DNA from: Atriophallophorus winterbourni
Lineage: Eukaryota > Platyhelminthes > Trematoda > Plagiorchiida > Microphallidae
Assembly (NCBI GenBank): GCA_013407085.1
Contig: JACCGJ010012752.1
Location: forward strand, 29,337-93,336
DNA length: 64,000 nt
Reading direction: 5' to 3'
The notes beneath the pieces were generated by a model. It ran no database searches, was not told where the DNA came from, and worked only from the letters and a program-made list of their open reading frames with translations. This document shows, one piece after another, positions 1 through 11,800 of the stretch (position 1 is its first letter; the number at the start of each line of letters is the position of its first letter). The translations under genes were made by a program, and so were the position numbers.

Positions 1-2680
1 TAGCTCGCTAGTAAGTGCCAAGAGCTTGACTACCAAACAGCCATCGCAACATAAATCCTAAAAGATTAAGAAGGGCGGTAGTTCAACAGTTACAGATTCT
101 ATAGCAGAGCAATCCCGAACAGACTGGGTGTATGCGTTTAATCAGTTTTTGTAAATGAGCAGAGCCACATCAGCACGCATCTTTTCTGTTACTTTCACTG
201 TCATGCAGCATAACAAACTTCAGCATGCAATATTAAACACTCACCAGGAAGATGGCTACTGCGCGATCGCTGCCGAACACGACTGAAGACATCCGCAAGC
301 GTAACTAACCATTAAGGTTCCCAATAATTTGAAGAAATGATTTTCAATGAGGATTGTATTTCAATCTGTTTTTATGCCCTTTGGATGGCACAAACTCACA
401 CAGGCCTGGAATCCCATGGCGACAATTAAGTCATGAAGCCTAACAACATTCAGCAGCTTTTGTTATTTTCTTAACTTCCCACCAACCCCCACCGGTTCGA
501 TTCTGGACCTACACTCCAATAAGATTGAACATTTTACTCGCAAGTGGCTGATAGCGATGTGGTCAATTCGCATGAAACGGAAATCTTCCTTATCTGAGTC
601 AGATCTACTAACATTCGATCTATATGTAGTAACTCCAAGCAGCTTGCTCAATTCAGCTGCACCCAAGTAGTCTTACTGTGCAAATGTGGCTGTCGACGGT
701 AATCCAGACTAACCCCCATCTCTGTCGTTCAAATGGATATCGCCACTAGCTTAACAATCGTAGGTGGTATGAATAGCTTACTTTTTATGGAATAAGCGAT
801 TCATAACTTCAATAGAGTTGTTCATGTGCCTTTTCGGTAAATAACCTGCGAATGCAGTCTGTCTCTTTTCAAATGAGCGCTAACAGCCATGCACTAAAGA
901 GGAATGCATATTTATACTAATTTGTATGTTCCGTTTACGGTTCATTTATGTATCGTGTGTATCACTTGATTCAGTATTAACTTTTTTGGTTAAAGTCAGA
1001 TTTTATTAATAAGTAGTATATGATGTTCGAAAATTATTCATTGTCATTTCATTGATTTTACTGACCAGATCGGATTTTTCGGATTCTTCTAGTTGCTGAT
1101 GATATTCTTCCTTACTATATTTTATTAAAAATATGCGATTAACCAATAGGCGTGATATGTTTGATTCATGGGTTTTTTTAAGAAATACTACTAAAGTAAT
1201 TGTAAGTAGATCGTACCGATGAGGGCACGTGCGATGTAGCGTTGGACTTTCAACCAGACGGTTCAAGCTCGAGTCCCGCTCTAGTGATGAATATTTCAAG
1301 AATTATACTTGACCAAAATCCTCAGCATACCCAGGTGTACGGTGTCTACCAGCAATATTTGGAAAAATAATTGCTACCGCCTAGCACCTTGTTTATTGGG
1401 TTAATTCATATCATCTATTCGGCTTCGTGTTTGGTGAGCTACAAGGACTTGGCCAAGTATAAAGCACGATCACACTGGTCTAACGGTTGCTTAGCATACT
1501 GGTTTCTTGGCCTGGTTTAATAACTGTTCACGTAGCATTCAGTGGCTAAGCCAATCCATGGCATTTTACCTCATCGTCAGAGTGTTTCTAAAAGCCATTC
1601 AAAGCGAGAACTTTCATTTTTTTCAATCAGTGTTCGTTTTTTTTATTTCTATGACTCGCTAGCTCATTTTGTTCCAGACTTGTGAAGGTCACTATACAAT
1701 ATTTGGTTTTCACATGTCTGAATATTTTTGACACACATTCAATGGCATGTGCGGATCAATAAGATGCGTGTTTGTTTGCAAATGGTCGACTGATTTCTCT
1801 GCGGTGTGAACTAGCGCTTCGGACCAGCGTTTGCATCATTGTCCTCTCAAAAAGTGCTGAAGCCTGGAGCAGTGCGATCTGCCACAAACTTTCCCACAAA
1901 TACGGGCGCGTAACATTTTAAAAATCGCGGAATGACATTGCTAATAATAAAGCTTTATTGAATGAAAACCTCACAAGGAATCTCAGCCTTCTAGTTGATG
2001 TTAGCATCCGATCGAAGTCGCAGATCGCAGTATCACGAAACTACGTCTACGTGGGAAATCAGAGAGAGAGAGAGTGCATCCCTGATTTAAGCGTATTCCC
2101 CCTGTTACGCACAGTCATTCGTCATTAATCCCGAATGATTCAAGCAGCATTAGCAAGATGGCTTCTTTGCGGTTTTTGGGCTTTCGGAATGATTTCTGCA
2201 ATTTCTTCCCGGTGGTGTTATTCGCCGATGTATTGATTTCCATGTGAGGTATAGTCACCTGTTCGATTTGGGAGTAAGTCTCTTCAGTTTTAAGTGACGT
2301 GAAAATTTGGACATGTTGAACCAGTCCGAAGGTTATTAACTTACTGATGGCGCAACTTTGTCAATTCAGGAACGTTCTTATAGAAATGCATACAAATGAG
2401 GATTTTTTATTTCCGAGCATTTGCTGCCTTTTTACACACGTTTTATGGATGCGACCAGGTCTTACTTAATTTAGGACCATGCACCATTAAATTACTTCAA
2501 ACAAATTACATTTACTTATGTAATGTGTTGCTCACATCCCCCGCACTTACGTTGGTAATCCTTGATCGCTTGGCCGGGAATCACTATGTGATTCTGTGTT
2601 GGAACATTGTGGTTCATTGTACGATCCCTATCTAAGACTGGTTTCATAGTCTAACTCATGATTTCCTAACCTATTTTCAG
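1..2680 (+). other. Intron sequence upstream of the first visible B56 exon
   Basis: No coding exon recognised on either strand. I looked for the B56 segment that normally precedes the exon at 2681 and did not find it, so upstream exons lie outside the window. It contains a tRNA-headed repeat (about 1210-1400), a short AG run near 2063-2074 and, around 2520-2560, a short piece of the hammerhead-bearing repeat family (the portion containing GTTGCTCACATCCCCCGCAC). The tract ends in a pyrimidine-rich stretch and TTTTCAG at 2680, the acceptor of the next exon. Confidence 0.6.
1210..1400 (+). repeat. tRNA-headed SINE-like repeat, copy 1
   Basis: Begins with a tRNA-like stretch containing a B-box-like GGTTCAAGCTCGAGTCCC near 1258-1276. 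It continues into a body with CATACCCAGGTGTACGGTGT, CCAGCAATA and CCGCCTAGCACC, which recurs near 9960-10060 and 30340-30430. An intact tRNA fold is not evident, so this is a repeat and not a tRNA gene. Confidence 0.5.
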
Positions 2681-2805
2681 GTGGCTGAACGCGCGTTGTA
2701 TTTTTGGAGCAACGATTACATTCTTCAGCTAATGCACGATCACGTTGAAGAAATTTTGCCCATCATGTTCCCTGCCTTGTTCCGAACGAAGCAACATTGG
2801 AACAA
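2681..2805 (+). CDS. PPP2R5-like: B56 exon a: late HEAT-repeat segment
   Basis: 125 nt, begins in phase 0 after TTTTCAG and ends with two bases of a Lys codon before GTGAGT. Encodes [18 protein letters not shown], then a helix and [17 protein letters not shown]. This is one of the best conserved stretches of B56 proteins, in the C-terminal HEAT-like repeats that contact the PP2A scaffold and catalytic subunits (family knowledge). Confidence 0.92.
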
Positions 2806-5800
2806 GTGAGTGTATATTGCGTTAAAACCAAAACTGACCCCGTGCATTGTCGCGGCCAAACACTGTTCATGTACCATACTTTCGCTACTTCGTGTTTCAT
2901 ACGCCTATACAAATACTGTTATTCTATGGTTATGTGTACCACGTGCTTTTATTTTTGTCTGTGCTGTTTATCACTACATTAAACTCTGGTTTACATCTGT
3001 GAATGCAAAATTGCCACGCTTTGACGAGCATGAGCAATGGGTGGGGGATGGTGGTGCCTGTTATTTTGCTGCGGAGTAGCATCGAGTGCCATCGTTCAGT
3101 TTGGAAACATTCTAGTTTGCTGATTACCTCCGGCAGATATTTTCTAGCATTCTCGAATTTCATCTAAAGCACAACACGTGCTTCGGAGCTTTGCATAGCT
3201 GAAATCTAAGAAGTCACGAGACTATTTCATCTTTTGAGTGTCACCTCATAGGCTCTTCTTCTGTGTTGGCACAATGTGGCGTGCATTTCACTCCACGGGT
3301 GTGCAATCGTGCAGTACTTCTGTGCTGTGCGGCTAACACCGTGCTAAATCGATTGACCACTGTTAGTGAACTGCATGCTTAAACGCTGGATTCTCTACCA
3401 TCTCCATTCTCTATTTCTTTTCTCATATCTGTCTAGGCAACCTGACCGTATCTTCATCCACGTGCAATCTCCTACTGTATGGCACTTTGCCTGGATCAGT
3501 CTTGCGCTTTCAAAGCATATAATATCATCACTACTTGTAGAGACCTCATTGCTTGGTTTGAATCACAACAAGTATATGCCGGATCTAATCGGTGTAAATG
3601 ATACCTATATAGATGCTAAGTGTAGGCTTACACAACCTTGTTGGCCTCCTTCGGTGGATGCCGACAATGGATATACATGACAAGCGCATGATATTTTCAC
3701 GTTTTCCGAAGCTTTTAGAATGATAAAGACAGTCGGATTCGGGAGTGACAATCTCTCCCGTAACGCTCACAGCAATAGACAGTACTCGGTCTATCGGCAT
3801 CAGTTGCACGCCGGCGGTGTGATCTGTGTTCAGCAGCCAAAAACTGTATCTGCTCTTCCCCGCATAAACATGACGCTCTACGCAGTGTCTCCATCGTGAG
3901 TGGTCAAGAGCAAGTTCTTCCCAACTGATATGGTCAATACCCACAGTTTTCATAACGTCTTTTTACCGCAAGTGCGGTCTGCTCAATGGTCGACTTCCTG
4001 ATTGCAACTCACCATAGAGTAGATCTTTCTAGACTACGACCATTTTCCGTTCTGTAGACGTGACCAAGCCAGCTTAGGCAGCGCCGTCATAATGGGCTGA
4101 ATATGCTCTGTAGACCAGCTTTAGAAAGCACTTCAGCATTCGTTATTTTGCCCAATTGCGATATGTTCAAGATACGGCGCGATACTTCTTAAATGGCAAG
4201 TATTCCTTTCCCGTTCGTGTCTTGCATGGATGGTCCATGTTCCACTGCCGTAAAGTAAAGCATTTAGTACGCATCTTTGTCTTCTCAGTCAGCTTGCGGT
4301 TAGAGCATTGAAAAAGAAGAAAATGGCTTATTTCTTGTACATGAATTTTCAGCCTACTTCCATACTTTTGATTTGAGTCTGAGAACGTCTAACTTTCCGA
4401 AAGCATTTTTACTCACATACATCCCCACACGCTGCACCAAACAATCCTAGGGTCTGCTTTTTGCACACCGAAAACGTCGATCTGCACTGCTTTTTCTGAT
4501 AGAGGCCATGCTTGTCTGTGCGTTTGCAGTTCCTTATAGCTACACTACTTGGACGCGTGATTCCACGATGCTCGCAATACCCTGGAGTATAGGCTGACTT
4601 TGTTAAATAACCATTGCAACTCAAAGGTATTATCTAATGGGCTGATGCAATTATTGAAACAAACTCTCACAGTTCGCGTAACTTCGTTTGGTATTTTACC
4701 CATTGACCGCAATATCTACCATTTTGTTTCCTTCGATTCAATTGAGAAATGACTTTTGTGCCGCACATCTATTTTCATTATCATATCCGCTTAGTCATGG
4801 ACAACCTGACAGCATCTTAGCACTCGTTCAGTCACTGTTCTTTGCCTGGATCAGGCTTGTGATTTCATATACACATGCACATTAAGGAATGTTAGTGCTG
4901 CACTTCCCTGTTTATATCATGATCCCCGTCTTGCTAGACAGGCTCTCGCAACCACAAGGTGTATGTAAGCTCAGATACGATCAAGTTACCTCGATTACTT
5001 GGGTGTAGTGCTCAACGCGTGGTTCGAATTCCACATGGAAGCGCATTTTGGAACAGATATGCTTAATCCTAATTCACAACCATCCCATTGTAAAATGAGT
5101 GCGGACTATGGACGAAAAACAACTGCGGTACACTGCTACCTTACTCAGTGGTCTAATCCAAATCAACCTAACCGCATCGTGCAACGTGGGCAATGGGCGT
5201 ATGAGCCCCTGGGACCTGCTAAGTAAATGAAGAAGATGTGAGCAAGTTATAATAGCAGTGAGCAAATTCTTGCAATTCGTTTTTACACAACGTTTCCGGT
5301 GCAGTGGTTGAGCGTTGAACAATTGTAATTCTGACTACCTTTGCTTCCGTGATTCTCGGTATCTCTATTCATTGAAGGCGATCGCTCATACATACAATCT
5401 CTCCTCAGTTCTCCACTCCGTCATTTGCCTGTGTGTGTGTGTGTGTGTTTAGGGTCATCATCACTTGCGAGAATTGTGTTCTTATCTTTCACAGCAATCC
5501 ACATTTGAAGAAAGCACGTCCGTACGTTTTCTCTAAATTTAATGGTAACACACAGCAACCAGCATCTTCACCGCAGCTCGATTAATAACATTCCGTTTGC
5601 AGACTTGCGGCGATTTATTTCCACATGTGGTTGCTCTGTTTCTGTAATACTGTCTAGTGTCCGAACGATGTATATTTGGGTTTATATGAATGAGCGATTA
5701 CGAACTGTTTTCTAAGCATGGTTGCCTTTGTGTAGAACTTGTCCAAGTTCATACTACCTGTTCACCGAACATTGTTGTTGTTTGTCGCACGTTCGCCTTG

Positions 5801-8800
5801 TTAGCGAACCAACGAATACTAGCCAAATAGTCCCTTCGGTCGTCTTTTCATGTGATTGTGCGTACTGTGCAGGACTACTGGTTTGGTCTTGGTCTTGAAT
5901 CGTTGAATCTCAAATGGTGCTCGCCTCATTGATGTAATACACGTTTGCGTTTCTAAGTTCAATATTCACTCTTCAAGGTCAGGGTTCACGGGATTGAGTA
6001 GGATTGGTTGATTTTGGTCCAACAGTTTGGGTACTATTGGGCATCTCAACAATAGTGATAAGTTCGGTACCAGTAGTATTGCTGCTAATACTTTCATCTT
6101 CTGAGCTGCCAGCTTCATTAAATAAATGTTCGGGGCGGGAAAATCCACTCGTGTAACGTCCTCCAGATCTATTTTTTCTACGGGTCTAAATTTCTAGTAG
6201 GTGATGCTTGTGATAGAGAGTTGCTTTGGCCACGAGGTGCAACTTTCAATACGCTACCCAGCCTACTTGTACGTGATTTAACTACAAATATCCACTATGA
6301 CCATGCATTTAAGATCGCTCGAACTGGCTACCGCACAAATGTTTCTAATTTATGCGCGTTGGATCATCATGAGTATACTCGAAATGAGTCCCGCCAAATT
6401 GTTCTGGCTCGAAATGTCAGAATTTAAAAAGACTGCAAGTTTGCTACAGCTGTGCTCGACGTTCCTTTATGCACACTTATTGTGTGGTCAAACTGGAATG
6501 TATACACACAGGCTGCACTTTGTATGGCCATGGGTTACCCTTTAAATGAATACTTCTCGTAGTACCAACAGTCAACTGATCAATTTTAGACTCTGGGACT
6601 CTTTACCGCCAGCCAGCAGACCGAAGTGTATTTCGATTGGAGCCATGTGTGATGGTCCAATTATACTATAAGTAGTAAGTTTGCTTCCAATCGTTTTGAC
6701 TGTCTTGGTATCATTCGAACATGTTCTTTTCTTGTGCAGCTTCACGCATTATTGTTTTTTCCTAGTTTTCTCGTACACCGCACGCGAATCAACAATAAAT
6801 AATATCACAGACTAAATCTTGTTTGTTTAACATTCGAAGTTGCTGCTGAATATGTGGTTCCTGAGATTCAGATTTACCCAGCATATTTTGTTCTGTTCTA
6901 TTGTGCTTCAGGACCATTCATGGACTGATTTATAATGCGTTGAAACTTTTTATGGAAATGAACCAGAAGTTGTTCGACAATTGCACTCAGAAGTACAAGG
7001 AAGATAGACAGAAGTGAGTTTATGCTGAACGGTTTTCTCTCCAAATCCCTTTTCGCCGATCATTTTATGCTCTGCTTTCACGGAAGGTTCGTAAAATAAA
7101 TACTATATGCACGTCACGTCTAGAGAATTTTTCTTCTTCACGCATTCCGGATAACTCACGATTTATGAGAATAATTTTTGTCCTTGTACTTATGGTCTTT
7201 AGTTCTATAGCATTAACTTCGGTGTCGCATATCACATTAGTTAATCTTCGAACAATTTTCATCGCATTGCGTAGTGTGAGCTAATTTATTTTGTTTGCCA
7301 ACTAGGCTTATCGGAAAGTATACCCGAGGTATGTACCCCACTGATGCTGCTCTACTCGCGTAGCACACAATTTAATGCTTGTTTATCAGTGATGGTTTCA
7401 TGTAAACGTGTCTGCCAACCCTCATTTTAGATGTATTCAAGTACTATCTCTCCCTCGTATCTGTCTAGGCCTGGGCAACCTGACAGTAATATCGCCCACG
7501 TGCAGTCTCTGTCTGTGCGGCACTTTGCCTGGACCAGACTTGTGCTTTCATATTCATATATATATCTCCTCTCAGTGTATGTTTAATGCTACCCAGGATG
7601 GTGGCACTAACGAATCGTTGGTTTAGAAGAGTTTCAAACAAGACTCTTGAGTTTTGGGTGCGTTCAAGAAATGAAGTTTGCTTCAGTGGCCAGCCGAGGA
7701 CAAGATTTTGTTGTAAAACATGATCGTTATTGCTCACCCTGTCTGTTTTGCCAAACGAACTTGACTTTCTTTCACCTTCGATGATCAACCAGCGGACTCT
7801 AACCAGTCGCCCAGATTATGGATTATTCCAAGATGCTGACTTTAGCCTTCACTTGGTATTTTTTGATATGCAAACTCTATCAACACTTGCTTGGGTTATT
7901 GGCGAAAGTTCTTTTAGACTTAGTTTGTCGTGGTGCTCATACGGCCCCGCACTCAACAACTGATTTTGAGCTGTTTTCATTCATCGGATGGAGACACTAA
8001 AATTAGGTTCACTGAACCCCGAAACATTGGATAAGTGGTTAAAAAAGTCATACTTGATTACCACTGTTAATCACATTGGCGCAGCCAACCTTTGGATCAC
8101 CCATCCGCGCAGTTTATCTAACTCAACCAATCAAATCAAATGAAATCACCCGTTTTTGTTGTGGTCATATCCCCTGCACTTACACACAACAACCGGCTCC
8201 TTCCTGTTTGCCGTCATCATGTAGAGATTGTAAGATTAGGTTCAGTGATCCTTTAAACATCGGATAAGTGTTAAAGAAAGTTATACTCCACAGTCGCTCA
8301 CGTACAACACATCACAATACATAGGTCACTTTAAGCTCTTGAGCGCTTGACCGTGAATCACTGTATAATTCTTTATCTAAACGTCATGGTTGTTGAGTAG
8401 TGGCTTTGAAGTATAACTTTGTACCTTTAGATTGCGTCTGGCTTTTTCAGCATCACCGTGGTTTCGGCATATCGTTTTGGAAAACCATAGCGACTCGTTT
8501 ATACTCATTAGCATTCACTTTCGAGTGAAGCTTCAATCCAACTCAGCGTTTGCTTACTGCACACATCCAAACGCGCAAAGTAGCACGTATTTTAAAACGC
8601 GACGACTATCGATTGTGATTTTTTTTATTTTTCCCGATTTCATTCTTCTCTGAGTCGACACATTTACCAGTCAGTAACATCATTACAGACATCGTGAGGA
8701 ACTCAAACGCCGCGAACGTATCTGGGCCGCGCTTCACCGTTCGGCCAAAGAGAATCCACTTTATCCGGTCGTGATGAGTCAGTCCTCGAATCCAAATCAG

Positions 8801-11800
8801 CTCGGTGGTTCCGGTCTATCTGACGGCTCCCGGTTCGAAGGGATGGACCAAGCTGCACTCGGTACGGACGCCATGGGTGACTACAACTCTCTTAGCCAAT
8901 CCGATTCGGCCTTGTGCGCCAGTTCAACTGCCGACGATGCTGGCCTCGGTGCGGACGAGGATGTCACAAGCTCATTGCGAGACTTGCAGCAGGAAACCGA
9001 GAGTGATGTACGTTTGAACATTTGTATTATCACATTTCGTAGAATAATTACGTTGTTTCCAGTACAGTAGTTTTATGCTGTGTGTAACTAAAACCGTGCT
9101 GAATTGACTTGTCACCGGTAGTGAGCTGCATGGGAAAACACGCTGGACTCGTACTGCCTTTTCTATTTTATTTTCATCTGTCACATCTGTCTAAGGCCAC
9201 GTGCAGTCTACGACGGTGCGGCACTATGCTTGGATCAGGCTAGTGATTTGATTCATAATTCTCCTGAATCAGACTTGTGATTTCATACATACATACATAC
9301 ATACATACATACATACATACATACATACATACATACATACATACATACATACATACATACATACATACATACATACATAACACATACATACATACATACA
9401 TACATACATACATACATACATACATACATACATACATACATACATACATACATACATACATACATACATACATACATACATACATACATACATACATACA
9501 TACATACATACATACATACATACGTACGTACATACATACATACATAAGTCTGTTTTTCCTATCTTAATTTGTTCCATATATTGTCAGATAATAATCGCCT
9601 CGCCGTTCTGCAGGAAATGTTCCAACTTGTATATTTCATTTCGTCTATGTTTGTAAATCAGCTACGATTTCGTCCTAGTAGTTTCCTTATCCTTTGTTGT
9701 TGATCTGAAATCGAAGCAAGCCATAGATCTACACCTTGAGCATTTTTTTTTAATTTCGACCCAAGAGTCTCCCCTCCGTATACCTTCGGTCAGCACTATC
9801 TGCTTTGTGGGTTTTGGCCTCCTTGTCCAACACCAAAGCAGCACTTGTTCTAGGCGACCTTCAGGCCAATAATCCACCGACATTCATTTTTACAGCCTAC
9901 CGTGCTATGCAGAACCTCGGTAAAACATTTCGACAAATGCGTTTAGACCGGATATCCGTCGTACTCAGGTGTAAAATGTGTGCCAACAAAAGTTGAAAAA
10001 TAAAAACCGACAGCCTAGCATCGCAGGTGGAATCGTGCCAAAAAAATCCGGATATAAGCACCGTTATTATTGGCCCTGAAAGTTTGATAAGGTGTAGGAA
10101 AAACCTCCGGTAACCAGTTTACTACTAGCGCCAATTGATACAAATATGTCTTAGTCACGGTCCTAGGCACTGCACTTTCAGATTTTTCTCTTGATCCACC
10201 TCTGTTATTAATCGTCTTCCAGCACACCCATGGAAACTCCTAAGATGACCTGTGGTCCATCGCTTTTACTACCGATCCTACGCTCTCTCATGTCCTCTTT
10301 CTAGTCTCACTGCGGTGTTGTCAGCTCGGATAGGTTCAGTTGCAATAGCAGACTTCCGAGACAAAATCAAAAATACGATCTTTAATCATCTGAACTTGCG
10401 GTGCCTTACCCAATTGAGTTAATCGCCATTTTGTGGCGACTGTTTCCTATGCGTCGCTTTACTTGTATTCACTAGCGTGCGGAGGTATCCCGTTTAACAT
10501 TTCTCACAAACAGTACTTTAAATCTCAAAACGACCCGTCTATCCGGGTGCTCACATTCAACCCAAAACCAGTTTCTGGCCGTTTACCGTCATGTGGTGAT
10601 AGTAACAATTTGGTTCAGTCAGCCTTGAAACATTGGGAAAGTGGGATGGTGTCAAATACCTTCTACACCAGAGCACAATAATTAATGAACTGAAAGGACC
10701 TTGTGGTTAGATAGCGAAACTTGTTGCATGGTCGAGCAATTTAAAATAGGCAATTGTGATTGCAATCTGTTCAAACTCTGGCAACATATTCGGTCAATAG
10801 GTCTCCAAAACTAAGGAGTGAGTAAAAGCATTTTTGAGAGCAATTCAGTTTCTCTTTGCAGCTGTTTCAATTCTCCTTCTGACGCAATATGAACTATGAC
10901 CAGTCAGTAAAGATCCTGCTACCGTATTGAATCAATAAACTCCGTTTGAGCCTACTGGACATCATGGCATACTTATTGAATATATTAAAATGTTAAAAAA
11001 AGGCGGAAGACGTGCGTTACTCGCCGTGAGATACGTCTCGTTCCCCGAGCTAGCCTGAAAACGCCTTCGAAAATTGAAATGGCGTAGAGCATCGTAGACC
11101 TGGAGGTAGCTATCTGGCTTCAATCATTGTAGTGGGTGTGTGGACCACATTTCCACCCCTCAAATGAAATTTTATCACGGCATCCAACGATTGTCTTCTT
11201 ATCAGTCTCCGTTGATTGATCTTGCTAGTTTAATACATCGTTGGACAAGGGTATTCCACATAAATTATGTTTTTAAAATGTGCGCGTTTCATACTCACAT
11301 TTAAATAATTAACAGTCCTCGAGTATAATTTTCCAATATTTCCTACCACAGAATGCATTTCACTAGGTTGCCTTATGATTTCCATTTCTCCATGTTTGTA
11401 AATACTATTATGGAGTTAGGCAAGGACACTCTAAGTTTATCAGTTCAAATTCTGCCAGGCACTTCGATTTTCACTTTTGACTATGCTGCTTTTCCACTCG
11501 CAAACAGATGCACAGGATATACCAAACAATCTCGGAATGTTTTTGCATTTTGCGTCTTTCCGACAACCAGACACTTAAAACATTTGATCACGCTCGATAG
11601 ATTAGGCAGATTACATCCAACGTCCCACCAAAACAGCGTTGTTAGCTAGGACCGATGCTTTAAACCACCGACCTCCCATACTGATTCTTTTTGTGACGCC
11701 ACATCGCGTTTAGTTGGACAACTCGCCACGTATTATAGACGGCTAGGGAACCCGACGAGTGTCCTTTTTAAGGTCGATGGAGTTCGATTTCCGGGCTTGT

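Larger units (their letters stand above)
7960..8290 (-). repeat. Hammerhead-bearing repeat, two units
   Basis: Two units about 225 bp apart by their core positions. Shared plus-strand blocks are GGAGACACTAAAATTAGGTT / GTAGAGATTGTAAGATTAGG, GAAACATTGGATAAGTGG / TAAACATCGGATAAGTG and CACTTACACACAACAACCGG. In the B56 intron, antisense to that gene if read in the hammerhead orientation. Confidence 0.55.

Noticed and set aside
1006..1299. Minus-strand open frame of 97 codons
   Set aside because: No recognisable domain; it overlaps the tRNA-headed repeat and lies in an intron.
4990..5035. Possible functional tRNA gene
   Set aside because: A B-box-like block is present, but no acceptor stem or anticodon arm can be drawn.
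9284..9546. CRISPR-like regular array
   Set aside because: A simple tetranucleotide repeat without spacers in a eukaryotic context.
9240..9577. Long open frames of about 100 codons on both strands
   Set aside because: They are translations of the (CATA)n microsatellite (repeating Tyr-Ile-His-Thr and Met-Tyr-Val-Cys).
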